DNA of 64,000 bases from Merluccius polli (GCA_030340625.1 JAOPHQ010002290.1:242501-306500), one strand, 5' to 3'. Positions 17,889 through 51,070 are shown, numbered from the stretch's first letter. Program-made: numbers and translations. The notes: generated by a model not told the origin, from the letters alone.

Positions 17889-19805
17889 AGTGCTTTTTGG
17901 CATTTTTATTGTTGTCCTTTCACTGTTGTTGGTGTTATTCATTATGGGACACTTCAAGAAAAAAAAACGTTTTTTAAAAAACAAAAAATGTCGAGGATGA
18001 GCGGGCGGAAAGAGAAAATACAAAAAAATGTGAACGAGATGAAGAGAGAAGCGCCGGTTTTGTGAACATGTCTGTCCCGCTGTTGTTGCCGTTTTCAGAA
18101 AGAGAAATATGAAGAGGGCAAGAGAGAGATCAGAACAAACTGACATAGGACTGAAAGAAAATAAACCGCATTGGAGGTTGTCATCTCATCCCTCTTCTTT
18201 CTCCTCCTCCTCCCCTGATGGAACCACAAAAGCCTGTGTGCTCCTCACCTGCAGTGCCAAGTCTGGAAGATGGGGGGCGGCCTGGAGCAAATTCCCTCAA
18301 CCTTCAGGGTGTTTGTGCCAGGCTGGGGTGGGGGGGGTGGGGGCGGCTGGGCCAAGTGTCCACCTTTCAGTATTTCTCCACTTGCTACCATGGTCGCCAA
18401 CCTCCTTTGGGTCCTACATGCTAAGAGACGGCGCAGGGGCAATTCTCCCTCCCTCCCTCCCTCCCTCCCTCCCAATCTCGGAATGTGCAGAGATTGTGGT
18501 CGGCCGTTAACATAGTCACTGTGTAGTTCCTTTTAATATCTTTGTATTTTGTTTATTATTATCGATAGAAGTTGGATGTTGTTTCATGGTGTGGTTGGCT
18601 GTTTCTGTGGCGACTGGAGAGAATAGAAGCATTACTCGGCAGGTGTTATCAACTGTGTGCCTGAGCTACCCCAGTGCAGCCACGCCTGTGCTACTGCTCT
18701 CATGTATTCACACGGAGTCATATTGACTCCCGATTTGCCCTGCCCCCAACATATGACCCCCCCCCCCCCCCCCCCCCATACATATTCCCCCTATCAATAA
18801 GAAATCCACCACATTAACCCACCACCCCCACTCCCCCCAAACAAACTGTCTATGTAAGCTAATCTTAAGGATTGTGAAATGCGGAGAGGTTGCAGAGAGA
18901 ACCGAAAAATAGTACACTGTTTTGAGATCTATTCAATTTTGAACTGTATGCACGTGTGAGTCAAGTCTGTGAGTTGTGACCGCTTTTACGAGTGCGGACG
19001 TACGAGTGAGTGAGTGTTCGGCAGAATATATTGAGAGAGAAATTTTATGTCTTGAGTTTCAAAGAGAAAAAATTCAAATAGCGAGGCACTTTGAAGGAAT
19101 GTCACTTCTCTGCTTCTGCTGTAGCTGTTTTATCGTGAGGTGACTGTTTAATGTTCTGTTATTATCTTTCAAGATAAAAGAGAAAAAAAAAGATGGGAAA
19201 AAAACAAGCTTATCAGAAAGAAAGAAGGTTTGTTAAAGCCAGGTCTTCCAGGAGGGATTTGCTTCCAGTTGTCCTTAAAACCATACCTGTCTTGTCTTCC
19301 GCTCATCCCTACCTGGTTCACCCCCTTAACACCTTTTTGAAGCTTTTGATTGTGAATTTATACCCAAAATATAAATACCTCTTGTGTTAAAAACATGTAA
19401 AGAAGTGCTCTTTGGCGAGCAGAACGACTTATTGGGAGATTTTTAACTGCTCCAGTCGGTCTCGGAACGAGGACTTTCCATTCGCAGAAGGTTGTAGCTA
19501 AGCTTGTTTTCCTGAAAGGGGAACCTAACCAGTGCAAAACAAGTTTTTTTTTGTTATTTTATTTTGTATTATCATTTTTGAATGGAGGCACAGACTCCAA
19601 TGTTGTTGTTGTTTTTTGGTTGTTTACTAAATGCATTCTTCTAAGGGTTGTATTCTTGAGGCATGATGGAACAACTTTGTTGGAGGTTTGCTTAATATCA
19701 TCGTGATGGTTCTCATGAGGAAATGGAGGTTTTTATCAAACTCTGACTGATGTCAGTTACTGACACCTTTTTATACGAAAAAGAAAAATCATAACGCAAG
19801 AAAAA

Positions 19806-19815
19806 AATAAATAAA
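19806..19815 (+). promoter_or_regulatory. overlapping AATAAA polyadenylation signals (proximal)
   Basis: AATAAATAAA gives two overlapping AATAAA hexamers about 1.9 kb after the SESN1 stop. The region downstream is T-rich, as expected for a cleavage region. Confidence 0.5.
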
Positions 19816-20774
19816 ACATTATTGAATCATCATTTGTAGTTTTTTCATATAGTACCTTCTGTGATTTTTGTTGTGGTTGTTGTTTGATCCAAGATATCGT
19901 ATTGTTACTTATGATAAAGAGGCCATCCCGTATTCAGGAAACTACACCATCAGATGCACCCACTGCACTCTGGTCAGAATGCCTTTCCATTATTCCGCCT
20001 GTATGCTCATAAGCAATCAAGTGACCTGCGGTAGTCAAGACTACCACTGATACTAGGTTGCACACAATTTTATGCGGCATTAGTGGCACATTACTCAATG
20101 CTCTTTAAATAATGTTGAGTCAGATATCACCCAACACTAGTCTGACCTCAGGGGAAGGGTCACATTTGTGTCAGTCTACAGCCTTTAATGTGGAAATCTT
20201 TGACTGTAAAAGCAGCAATACGACAATGGTACAAAAGGCAAAAATAAGTCTACATGCAAATAATAATGTATTTTTTCCATCCAAAAGACTTTCAGATCTT
20301 GTTGTGTTCTGTTACTACATGGGCACTGACTTAAAGGCCACACTAATGAGAAATAATCTAAACGGTCCCCACTATAGGGGTCAATTATAACTACTAATCT
20401 GCCCAAACGGGAAGATATTTCCCCCCTACTGCCTTTTTGAGAAATTGCGCTTTCCCTGAATATGAACAGGAAAAATGTTTAGCCACTTACATTTAACATC
20501 TGACAGCCAATGCACTTGAATGTTAAATCAAACACGTGTAGAAAACTGTTTAGCTACTAACTCTGCATAATGAGCTGTTCTGTAAGGAGGATGGTTGAAC
20601 TATGGGGTGCTACTATATGAGGACATGTGGAACTGAAGAGGTATTTACATCAAGTGAAGTTTCTAAATTGTGTGTTGTTGTTTTTTTTACTGTTATAACG
20701 ATGTGATTCTTTTCTTTTTTTTAACTCTGTACTTTTATTTGGTATATCTTGTTAAGCACTGCCTTGGCCCCCCG

Positions 20775-20834
20775 AATCTGTGTGATAATAAAGGCTTTGA
20801 GATGGAAAATAATTTCCAAATGGTTTGTTATAAT
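20775..20834 (+). repeat. repeat A, copy 1
   Basis: The block AATCTGTGTGAT(A/T)... AAAGGCTTTG...GATGGAAAATAATTTCCAAA recurs at 24088-24158 in the same orientation with a few indels. It contains the distal SESN1 AATAAA. Confidence 0.7.
20787..20792 (+). promoter_or_regulatory. AATAAA polyadenylation signal (distal)
   Basis: AATAAA in GTGATAATAAAGGCTTTGAG, followed within 30-50 bp by T/G-rich sequence (GGTTTGTTATAATTTG). It is 2.9 kb after the stop. A diverged copy of this block occurs at 24088-24158. Confidence 0.5.
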
Positions 20835-21134
20835 TTGTATCTTGGTTTTATTTATTTATAAGCGTTTTATTTCATTAATCATCCTGAAGACTATTATCCT
20901 ACATTATAGACTAAATGTTTATTGTGCAATCAGTAGAGCAGCTCTACTGTATTCAGATCTCGGGCTGTTTGTTAGCCACATCCAGGAATGAGCGCAACTT
21001 TGAAAAAGAAGGAAAAAAACACGAGAAATCGAAAAGAAAACAAAATAGATTTAAACATCTTAGAAAGTCATTCTAAAACATAAAGCTGTTTGAGTATGTT
21101 AACTCTACCACACCAGAAATGTTTCCTTAGTAAC

Positions 21135-21287
21135 TTTTTTTGACTTGCGATTCAGTTGTGTGGGCGTCTCTAAGAAACACCAAGCACAAGCAATTCTGCA
21201 AATGCAACTAATTGACAAACACCTAACCTCCACTATCACAACACTTGAACTGAAAACAACAATCTTTCATCATCCCGGAGAATCATC
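21135..21287 (+). repeat. repeat B, copy 1, left of the LINE remnant
   Basis: Diverged direct copy of 23047-23214. Shared landmarks in order are TTTTGACTT...TTCAG, AAACACCA, ACAAGCAATT.TGCAA, CTAATT, CAACACCTA or AACACCTAAC, CACTATCAC, ACTGAAAACAA, and ATCATCC.GGAGAAT. The copy ends exactly where the LINE 3' tail begins. Confidence 0.7.
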
Positions 21288-23045
21288 CATCCATCCACCA
21301 TTTTCTTGCCGCTTAGCCGGGTCCGGGTCCAGTATAACAGGGCATCCTTACCAGGTGCCCGAACCACCTCAACTGGCTCCTCTCGATTCGGAGGAGCAGC
21401 AGTTCTACTCTGAGGTCCTCCCAGATCGCTGAGCTCCTCACCCTATCTCTAAGGCTTAGCCCAGCCACCCTGCGGAGGAACCTTACTGTATTCGTATACC
21501 TTATTCTTTTGGTCATGACCCAGAGTTCATGACCATAGGTGAGGGTTGAGTGTAGATTGAAAGGTAAATTGAGAGCTTTGCCTCTCGGCTCAGCTCCCTC
21601 TTCACCATGATGGTCCGGTACAGTGCCTGCATTACTGCTGACGCTGCACCCATCAATCTAATCTATCTCATGCTCCCTCTTACCCTCACTTCTTAAACTC
21701 CTCCACTTGGGCTCTTCCGGGAGAGAACCATGGCCTCGGATTTGGAGGTGCTGACTCGAATGCCGGAGATCACAATCTGATGAGGCAAAGAGGACGATAT
21801 TGTCTGCAAATAGCAGAGATGCTGCCCTCAACCCCCCAGGCTGGATACACTCCGGCCCTCAGCTATGCCTCGATATACTGTCCATGAAAATCACAAACAC
21901 AATGGGAGACGAGGCCGGCCCCTGCCGGAGTCCAGCACCCAAAGGGAATGGATTTGACTTGATGCCGAGAATACGAACTCAACTCTCACTCCGGTTGTAT
22001 GGGGACCAAATGGCGCGCAGCAGCCGGAATCCCATACTCCCATTGAACCTCCTAGAGAACATTGCGGCACACGGCCATAGGCTCGAGAATCCCCAAGGGG
22101 GTGAAGAGTTGACGATTGTTCCTCCTGTATCCGAGGTTCAAACTATCGGCCGGATCATCCTTTCCAGCACCCTGGCATAGGCTTTCCCAGGGTATACACC
22201 CTCTGGTCCGCCATTTTAAAAATGGGAACCACCACCCCAGTCTGCAAATCCCCTGGTACTGTTACCGACATCCACCCAATATTGAAAAAGCGTGTCAGCC
22301 TCAACGGCCTTTAATATTTCTGGGTGGATCTCGTCCACTCCCGGTACTTTGCCACTGTGTAGCTTCCTGACTACCTCAGTGACTTCCGCCAGGGACATGT
22401 GAGGCAGGACACTCGGGCCCTGCCGCCTCCATGGAGGGCGTATCAGTCGGGTTAAGGAGTTCCTCAAAATGTTCCTTCCACCTCCCGATGATATCCTCAG
22501 TCGGGGTCGGACGTCCCCTCCCTTGCTGATAACAGCTTGGGCAGTGTCCTGCTTTCCCCTCCTGAGCCGCCGGATAGTTTTCCAGAACCTCTTTGAGGAG
22601 TCGCATCGAGGCCATCCTCTTGTTCACTGGAACAAACTCCAACTGAGTGGCTCCAAGCAGGGGGCTGGTAAGTATCCCAACCCCAGCTTGGTGCCTCTCC
22701 CCCTGCCTGACTCCAGCCCTGATCAACAAGCTTGGTTCCAGAGCTATGTGTTGCTACCAGTGCTGTGTGTTGAGGTGAGTCCAACGATGTCCAGTCGATA
22801 CCTCGCCACCTCTGGTTCCAAGGGTGGGCCCCAGTCTAGTCCAGGTGAGGTTCTTTGAGCTGCTTCCGATGTGTCCATTAGGGTCTTTTGAATCATTATT
22901 TGTCTGCCTCGAGGGCCAATCTGCCTTGGGTGGCCCTACTAGACACAGACACCGGACAGCATAGCCTCCAGGTTCATTGGGGCACACAAACCCCTCCACC
23001 ATGTTCAGGTTACGATTCACCGGGAGGTAGTAACTTATTGTCATC
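21288..23045 (-). mobile_element. decayed non-LTR retrotransposon (LINE), 5'-truncated
   Basis: Reading the - strand gives, in order, a linker-type segment near 22730-22400 (NPTDTPSMEAAGPE), SLAEVTEVVRKLHSGKVPGV followed by DEIHPEILKA, a reverse-transcriptase part with VGAGLRQG-like and SSPIVFVIFMDSISRHS near 21950-21850, SLLFADNIVLFAS (the ADD-type motif mutated to ADN), YGHELWVMTKRIR, and the C-terminal FLRRVAGLSLRDRVRSS...QLRWFGHLVRMP. Stops and frameshifts interrupt it, so it is a pseudogene. The 3' tail is an (ATGG)n-type repeat at 21288-21299. It is the same family as 58979-59205. This type is widespread in teleosts; I do not assign a clade name with confidence. Confidence 0.85.
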
Positions 23046-23046
23046 A

Positions 23047-23214
23047 TTTTGACTTATGGTTCAGTGACTAACAAACACCACACTACAAGCAATTATGCAA
23101 TTTATTCTTAGTCACTAATTAGACTCAATCAACACCTACACTATCACCACCAGTACCTTGTACTGAAAACAATCATTCATTAACTTTATTGATCATCCTG
23201 GAGAATTATATTAT
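23047..23214 (+). repeat. repeat B, copy 2, right of the LINE remnant
   Basis: Direct diverged partner of 21135-21287; it starts immediately at the 5'-truncated end of the LINE. The two copies differ by several indels, so they are much older than a recent target-site duplication. Confidence 0.7.
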
Positions 23215-23255
23215 TCTAAATTAAATGGTTAACATTTATCTGAAAACCTGGTGTA

Positions 23256-23527
23256 TTAAAGGTGCAGTGTGTAGGATTTAGTGGCATCTAGCGGAACGGA
23301 TTTGGCAGATATGTTTTAATTAGTGTATAATCTCAAGAATCCTGTTTTCTAACCCTTACCTTATATCTACATAGAGAGCGGGTACTCTTACACAGAGCCT
23401 GCCATGTTTCTACAGTAGTAGTAAATATCGTTGGAAAGGTGGTGGTGGAGGGGTGAGGGTATTCGGTTGGTTGAAATTTGCAACCTCACTGCTACATGCC
23501 ACTAAATCCTACACACTGCACCTTTAA
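23256..23527. mobile_element. TTAA-flanked MITE, piggyBac-like
   Basis: The element body 23260-23523 (264 bp) begins AGGTGCAGTGTGTAGGATTT and ends with its inverted complement. The terminal inverted repeat extends about 35 bp with two or three mismatches. TTAA lies on both sides (23256-23259 and 23524-23527), the target duplication typical of piggyBac elements. It has no coding capacity. It sits in the spacer between the SESN1 and ARMC2 3' ends. Confidence 0.85.
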
Positions 23528-24087
23528 GATAAGCTGGTTAACAATTGAGTGTTTGTGTGCAGTCAGCAGATCTTGTTACTTCCACAGTATGACTGCTCTC
23601 TGAGGGACTGTGAACATTCTGTACAGCTCTCTGGCTCACGGTTCTCCATCTTCATCCTACACACCTGTCAACTATGCTAATGCAGTGATGTCATCGCCAT
23701 GAGGAGTTCTGATTGGTCAGTTCTGATGAGTTAATCCATCGTTAAACCAAACCTTCAATATAATCTTGTCTTTAACATTTTGAGAATCTAAACATCAGTG
23801 TTTTGTAGGTACATTTTAAGAATAGGGTAAAAGAGGGTTGGTCACCATGACAACACAGTGAGGAACACACAAACATGGACTTGATTTATTGTGATGAACA
23901 CTTTATTACTTGATAGCTGGTTGAGTAGGTTATGATGGTATGAAGGAAGTGAGAACAGGCTGGTCTCAAACGGCTAGCAGACATGTTTCTCCTTGGTAAC
24001 TTTCTGTCGTCACATTCACAGTATGGCTAAGAACCGTGAGTCAAGTAATGACAAGAAGTTATTAAGGAAACATTTCTGATGGTATCA

Positions 24088-24158
24088 AATCTGTGTGATA
24101 TTAATTAAAGGCTTTGTGGCGGGATGGAAAATAATTTCCAAATTGTCAGTTATTATTG
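24088..24158 (+). repeat. repeat A, copy 2
   Basis: Diverged direct copy of 20775-20834 (shared AAAGGCTTTG and GATGGAAAATAATTTCCAAA). Here the AATAAA is changed to ATTAATTAAA. It lies close to the candidate ARMC2 polyadenylation signal, which is on the opposite strand. Confidence 0.65.
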
Positions 24159-24168
24159 TTTAGAAGTC

Positions 24169-24174
24169 TTTATT
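24169..24174 (-). promoter_or_regulatory. candidate ARMC2 polyadenylation signal
   Basis: TTTATT on the + strand is AATAAA on the - strand, 362 bp after the ARMC2 stop. A second candidate (TTTATT near 23903) is about 270 bp further downstream. Neither is confirmed. Confidence 0.4.
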
Positions 24175-24535
24175 ACATATGTTCTGTTAAAAACAAAAAT
24201 ATCACAGTAGCTATGTTGCCCTGGAGACAGCTAGAGGTAAAAGTACTTACAATGTACATCCCTGCCTTTTCCTGAAGATTACATCATCATAAATAACATT
24301 CAAAATCTTGTGATGTTGGTCCTACAAGAAAACAGGTAGCAAGGTGTTTCTACATGGCTTCAAAGAAAAATTATAGGAAACAAAGTGCTTTACATGAAAA
24401 ATAAAGTGGACTTAGGACTAAGCCACTTCATCAGTAGACATTTTCATGGTATTAGTACAAGTAGAAATGATATAATGAACCCCAGCAGGCCACTGAGGAT
24501 ATGGATGTGTCATTGTAGCTATCCAGATCAGTCAG

Positions 24536-47111
<22,576 letters not shown>

Positions 47112-47400
47112 GGTGGCCATTAAGGTCAACGAGACATAATGACGGTCTTCAAATAAAAACGAATCAACGTTTGAAACACTTGTGTGTGCGTGTTTGTGTC
47201 TACATGTTGTGAGTGCTTCCGTTTGAGAACAGGTTACAATTGTATGTCATAGTACCGCCATCCCCTTCATAACATAGCCTACAGTCCGATGGTTTTGCTC
47301 GTGACAGGCGCGTCCGATGTGCGCGTTCACGTTCAGTCTCCATGGTTACGCAGTGTCGCCGCGGACGTAGATTTGACAACAAACCATGGCCAAGCAAGAC
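47112..47400 (-). promoter_or_regulatory. ARMC2: probable ARMC2 promoter / 5' region
   Basis: A CpG-containing patch (47300-47375) lies upstream of the start codon and includes the X-box-like site at 47336-47349. No TATA box is evident, as is common for ciliary genes. The transcription start and any non-coding first exon are not determined. Confidence 0.5.
47336..47349. promoter_or_regulatory. X-box-like RFX site
   Basis: GTCTCCATGGTTAC is two imperfect half-sites around AT, close to the RFX X-box consensus GTTGCC-AT-GGNAAC. RFX factors control many ciliary genes (established), which fits ARMC2. The match is imperfect at two or three positions. Confidence 0.5.
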
Positions 47401-47796
47401 ACAAGCTAGGTCAAATAAAGTAACGAAGTAGACCAACTAAGTCAAAATACACGCAGTGTGTGCTATACTAGAGCAGCCTACCGCTAGAGAGATAACTAGT
47501 CTTGTGGATGGGTTACTAATGATCATGGACCAGGAAAAACAAAGATACACTTACCGGTTGTTAACCTTTTAGCTGATAAGCACACGGCCGATGATTAGTC
47601 ATATCTACGTAAAGAGGTGAACTCGCTACACTTCAATGTAATTTTCCCACAGATGTGTTGGAAACTGCAGTGTGGACAGGTTACAAGTTGTAAGCCCGAG
47701 GACGTCACATGCACGAGCTTCACTCTACGCAGGAGTAGGCGCGCAACAGTCACGAGCACGTTCCGCTGGGAGGTGGAGGAGCCGCGCAGGGCTGGG

Positions 47797-48735
47797 AGGG
47801 CAGGGTGCAGGGCAGGGTGCAGGCAGGGTGCAGGGCTGGATGCAGGGCTGGGTGCAGGGCTGGATGCAGGGCTGGGTGCAGGGCTGGATGCAGGGCTGGA
47901 TGCAGGGCTGGGTGCAGGGCTGCTGCAGGGCAGGATGCAGGGCTGGGTGCAGGGCTGGATGTGCAGGGCTGGATGCAGGGCTGGGTGCAGGGCTGGGTGC
48001 AGGGCTGCTGCAGGGCTGGATGCAGGGCTGGGTGCAGGGCTGGGTGCAGGGCTGGATGTGCAGGGCTGGATGCAGGGCTGGGTGCAGGGCTGGGTGCAGG
48101 GCTGGGTGCAGGGCTGCTGCAGGGCTGGATGCAGGGCTGGGTGCAGGGCTGGATGCAGGGCTGGGTGCAGGGCTGGATGTGCAGGGCTGGGTGCAGGGCT
48201 GGGTGCAGGGCTGGATGTGCAGGGCTGGATGCAGGGCTGGGCGCAGGGCTGGATGCAGGGCTGGGCGCAGGGCTGGGTGCAGGGCTGGGCGCAGGGCTGG
48301 ATGCAGGGCTGGATGCAGGGCTGGATGCAGGGCTGGGCGCAGGGCTGGATGCAGGGCTGGGCGCAGGGCTGGATGCAGGGCTGGATGCAGGGCTGGATGC
48401 AGGGCTGGGCGCAGGGCTGGATGCAGGGCTGGGCGCAGGGCTGGGTGCAGGGCTGGGCGCAGGGCTGGATGCAGGGCTGGATGCAGGGCTGGATGTGCAG
48501 GGCTGGATGCAGGGCTGGGTGCAGGGCTGGATGTGCAGGGCTGGATGCAGGGCTGGATGTGCAGGGCTGGATGCAGGGCTGGGTGCAGGGCTGGATGCAG
48601 GGCTGGGTGCAGGGCTGGGTGCAGGGCTGGATGCAGGGCTGGGTGCAGGGCTGGATGTGCAGGGCTGGATGCAGGGCTGGGTGCAGGGCTGGATGCAGGG
48701 CTGGGTGCAGGGCTGGATGTACAGGGCTGGGCTGC
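47797..48735. repeat. GC-rich minisatellite, 12-bp unit, about 75 copies
   Basis: The unit is GGATGCAGGGCT, with alternates GGGTGCAGGGCT and GGGCGCAGGGCT, 14-bp forms containing GGATGTGCAGGGCT, and CTGCTGCAGGG steps. Variant order shows a higher-order pattern, with the GGGCGCAG variant confined to the centre (48240-48480). Because 12 is divisible by 3, all frames stay open and give long spurious Gln-Pro-Cys or Ala-Gly-Cys-Arg frames. It lies about 690 bp upstream of the ARMC2 start. Confidence 0.97.
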
Positions 48736-48889
48736 TGCAGGCCGACGATGGTCACATTTCAGGAGAAGATACGCATGTCTCAATGTGATAATTAATATGT
48801 TTATTTTATGTAAAACAATAATGCAACATGAGACGGAGGTCTGGCTCAAGGGACTTCATGTTTCACAAAGGCAAATGTATATTGGGACG

Positions 48890-49082
48890 TCAGACGGACA
48901 AAGAGGTGTCCCTGAGCAAAACCCTAACTGCTCCCGGCGAGCTGGCTGTCGCCTTGCATGGCTGAGCCGCCGTCGGAGTATGAATGTCTGTATGAATGGG
49001 TGAATGTGAGGCAATAATTGTAAAGCGCTTTGATTGGTCATAAGAAAGCGCTATATAAATGCAGTCCATTTACCATTTACCA
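48890..49082 (+). repeat. SINE-like dispersed fish repeat
   Basis: Landmarks are CCCTGAGCAAAACCCTAACT, CGAGCTGGCTGTCGCCTTGC, GTATGAATGGGTGAATGTGA, GTAAAGCGCTTTGA, AGCGCTATATAAATGCAGTC and a CATTTACC tail. This ordered set recurs in fish genomes as the body and tail of a SINE-type repeat, as I remember it. Confidence 0.6.
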
Positions 49083-49444
49083 TGATATATGTTAGCCTAG
49101 TCCTAACTAGACCTTCGTACTCATTTCATTCATACTAAAGGTCTAGCAGTGAGACAAACGATGTCTCACTTGAAGGCGGGTGCTGTTGAAGTTTAAAACC
49201 TATTGGCTCTGCCCAGTGCCACTCTGGATCTGCCTTAACCAATCGCTAACGTTTGGTCGTGACGTATTTCATGCGCCAGAAACCACGTTGCGCGCAGTAT
49301 ACAAACGATACAAACGGCAGATGCAGTGAGCATTAGCATCATAGATATATATACACACTAGATGCGTTACGGCGGAGTCTAGAACGTCCTCACAGGTCGG
49401 CCATCTTACTCCAGGCAAGACGGTCGACCACAGGCATCTTACCC

Positions 49445-49545
49445 ATAGGCGTCGATTACGGTGGGGACGGGGGGGACATGTCCCCACCACTATTTATAAT
49501 TTGAATGTTGTCCCCACCACTTTTAAAAATGTGCAACCCAATTGC
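49445..49545 (+). repeat. GTCCCCACCACT repeat, copy 1
   Basis: CATAGGCGTCGATTACGG, a G run, then GGGACATGTCCCCACCACTA and a second GTCCCCACCACTTTTAAAAA. Shared with 55890-55990; part of it is also at 33200-33225. Confidence 0.8.
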
Positions 49546-49629
49546 GACCGAAAAAATCCCCACATACTCAACCGCAGTCTACAGCGTCCATTCACTCCAA
49601 TAATAACCCGGTCACGGTGATAGATTACG

Positions 49630-49652
49630 CTAACCCTAACCCTAACCCTAAC
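49630..49652 (-). repeat. short interstitial telomere-like repeat
   Basis: About 3.5 units of CCCTAA, directly adjoining the module shared with intron 11. Confidence 0.85.
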
Positions 49653-50035
49653 CATAACCCTTTTTGGAGTGAATTGTTTCACAGTAGACTGCGGACGCTG
49701 TAGACTCTGCTCTGCGAGCGGACGCTGTAGACTCTGCTCGTCTCTTACCACCGCGAACGGGTTTATGAAAACCCACAGACCGTTTCACACAGACGCGGGA
49801 GGGTACCTTGGCATCAGTATCAGACGTCTAGGAGCGTGACAAATCGTTGGTATATTACGAGTTGGGATGAGAACGGGTTGTCTGCCGAAACCGTCAAAAT
49901 TCTAAATCAGTCTAAGTCTAAATCATGCGATAGGCGCACGACGACATCCTCACAGCATGCACACGGGCTGTGTGTGGACTCGGGTCTGCGGCTGAGTCCG
50001 CGGCCGGGTCCGCGGGACCGGTGCTGGGTCCGCGG
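49653..50035 (+). repeat. interior module shared with 32440-33040, copy 2
   Basis: Same order and orientation as the module in the ARMC2 intron 11 element, without that copy's 235-bp insert. The similarity by eye is above 90 percent over the shared parts. Confidence 0.85.
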
Positions 50036-50067
50036 CTGGCGGGTCCGGTGCTCCCGCTCCGTTGGTC

Positions 50068-50354
50068 CGCCGCGATTGCCGCGGACCCGCCAGCAACGGA
50101 CCCGCTAGCCGCGGACCCGACCGCGCAGCACCCACCGCCGTCTACAATCGCTGTTAACAGCATGTTACAGCGGTAACAGCATGTGTGTGTCCGAGAGGGC
50201 TGCTCTATTCGGACACATTACTATGAAGTGACGGTGTGGGAGTGCGGATGATAATAAAACAGCGGTAACAGCGATTGTAGACGGCGGTGGGTGCTGCGCG
50301 GTCGGGTCCGCGGCTAGCGGGTCCGTTGCTGGCGGGTCCGCGGCAATCGCGGCG
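50068..50354. repeat. inverted repeat with 89-bp GC-rich arms
   Basis: Arms 50068-50156 and 50266-50354 are reverse complements almost throughout (CGCCGCGATTGCCGCGGACC at the outer edge, TAACAGCGATTGTAGACGG at the inner edge), with a 109-bp spacer. The arms themselves contain repeated GGGTCCG words. Probably the end of a palindromic MITE or fold-back element. Confidence 0.85.
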
Positions 50355-50355
50355 A

Positions 50356-51070
50356 ATTCTTAGATTACTCGCCAGAGTGGCGAGTGGTCTTCATAAATTA
50401 CTCGACAAATACAAAAATTACTCGCATTTGGCGAGTAAAACAGCCTTATTTCAACCCCTGTGTGTGTGTGTGTCCGAGAGGGCTGCTCTCCTGAAGATTC
50501 ACATTCAGAACGTTCATAACTTGTAGTCCTGCATTTTTCTTCCGGTGATTTGATGACGCGTCAAATCACCGTTACTGTAGCCGTTAAATTCTTTTCTTTT
50601 TTATATGGAGTTAGTACATTTGATGGCAGCACAATCAACTTTATTCATGTGATGAAATATAGTGTTGGAGCATAGTGTTGTTTTTGGGTTCATTTCCCCT
50701 TTAAGACAACATTTTCAATATTTTTTGCCCCAATCAATTTCTACCAATAATGTAAATAAAAGCTTCAAATTAACACAAAAGAAAAACATGAGTAATCCTG
50801 TCTAAAATTATAAAATCAAGATTTCTGTTTCTGACCAGTTCAAGGTACGTGCTCCAATATTAAATCTGTTGATGGTATATCATATTTGTCTCAAAATGTC
50901 AATTTCTATCCACAAAACTTGCCAGAAGTTATGGTTTAAGGGGTTATTAAAAAAAAAAATCTTCCGGAGGTGAATGCCCCCAGACCCCTGCGCGCCGCCG
51001 CGTGCGGGTTGCCTCCGTTACGTAACAGCACCACTGCTGGAAAAATTTCTAGGGGAAACACTGTAGTGGC
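50356..51070. mobile_element. remnants of two hAT-like termini
   Basis: 50356-50460 ends in AACCCCTG and contains several ATTACTCGCC or GGCGAGTAA words. 50960-51062 ends GGGGAAACACTG. On the other strand both begin CAG (CAGGGGTTGAAATAAGG and CAGTGTTTCCCC), resembling fish hAT-type ends. The opposite termini were not found. The sequence between is AT-rich and featureless. Confidence 0.4.

Larger units (their letters stand above)
17889..20815 (+). other. SESN1: probable SESN1 3' UTR
   Basis: No open frame of note. It is AU-rich after 18900, with a (CCCT)n run at 18445-18473 and a poly-C run at 18759-18777. Candidate polyadenylation signals occur at 19806-19815 and 20787-20792. The UTR end is inferred from the distal AATAAA and not proven; long 3' UTRs are usual for SESN1. 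Confidence 0.6.

Noticed and set aside
22497..22784. Several hundred-bp open frames between the convergent genes as a third gene
   Set aside because: They correspond to LINE linker and untranslated sequence in changing frames, with no independent gene structure.
21288..23045. Functional reverse-transcriptase gene on the - strand
   Set aside because: Stops, frameshifts and a damaged catalytic motif (FADN) mark it as a decayed LINE.
47595..48849. Very long open frames (over 370 codons, both strands) rich in Gln-Pro-Cys or Ala-Gly-Cys-Arg
   Set aside because: They are a consequence of a 12-bp tandem repeat, whose length divisible by 3 keeps all frames open. Overlapping frames on both strands are equally long, and no splice or start context supports any of them.
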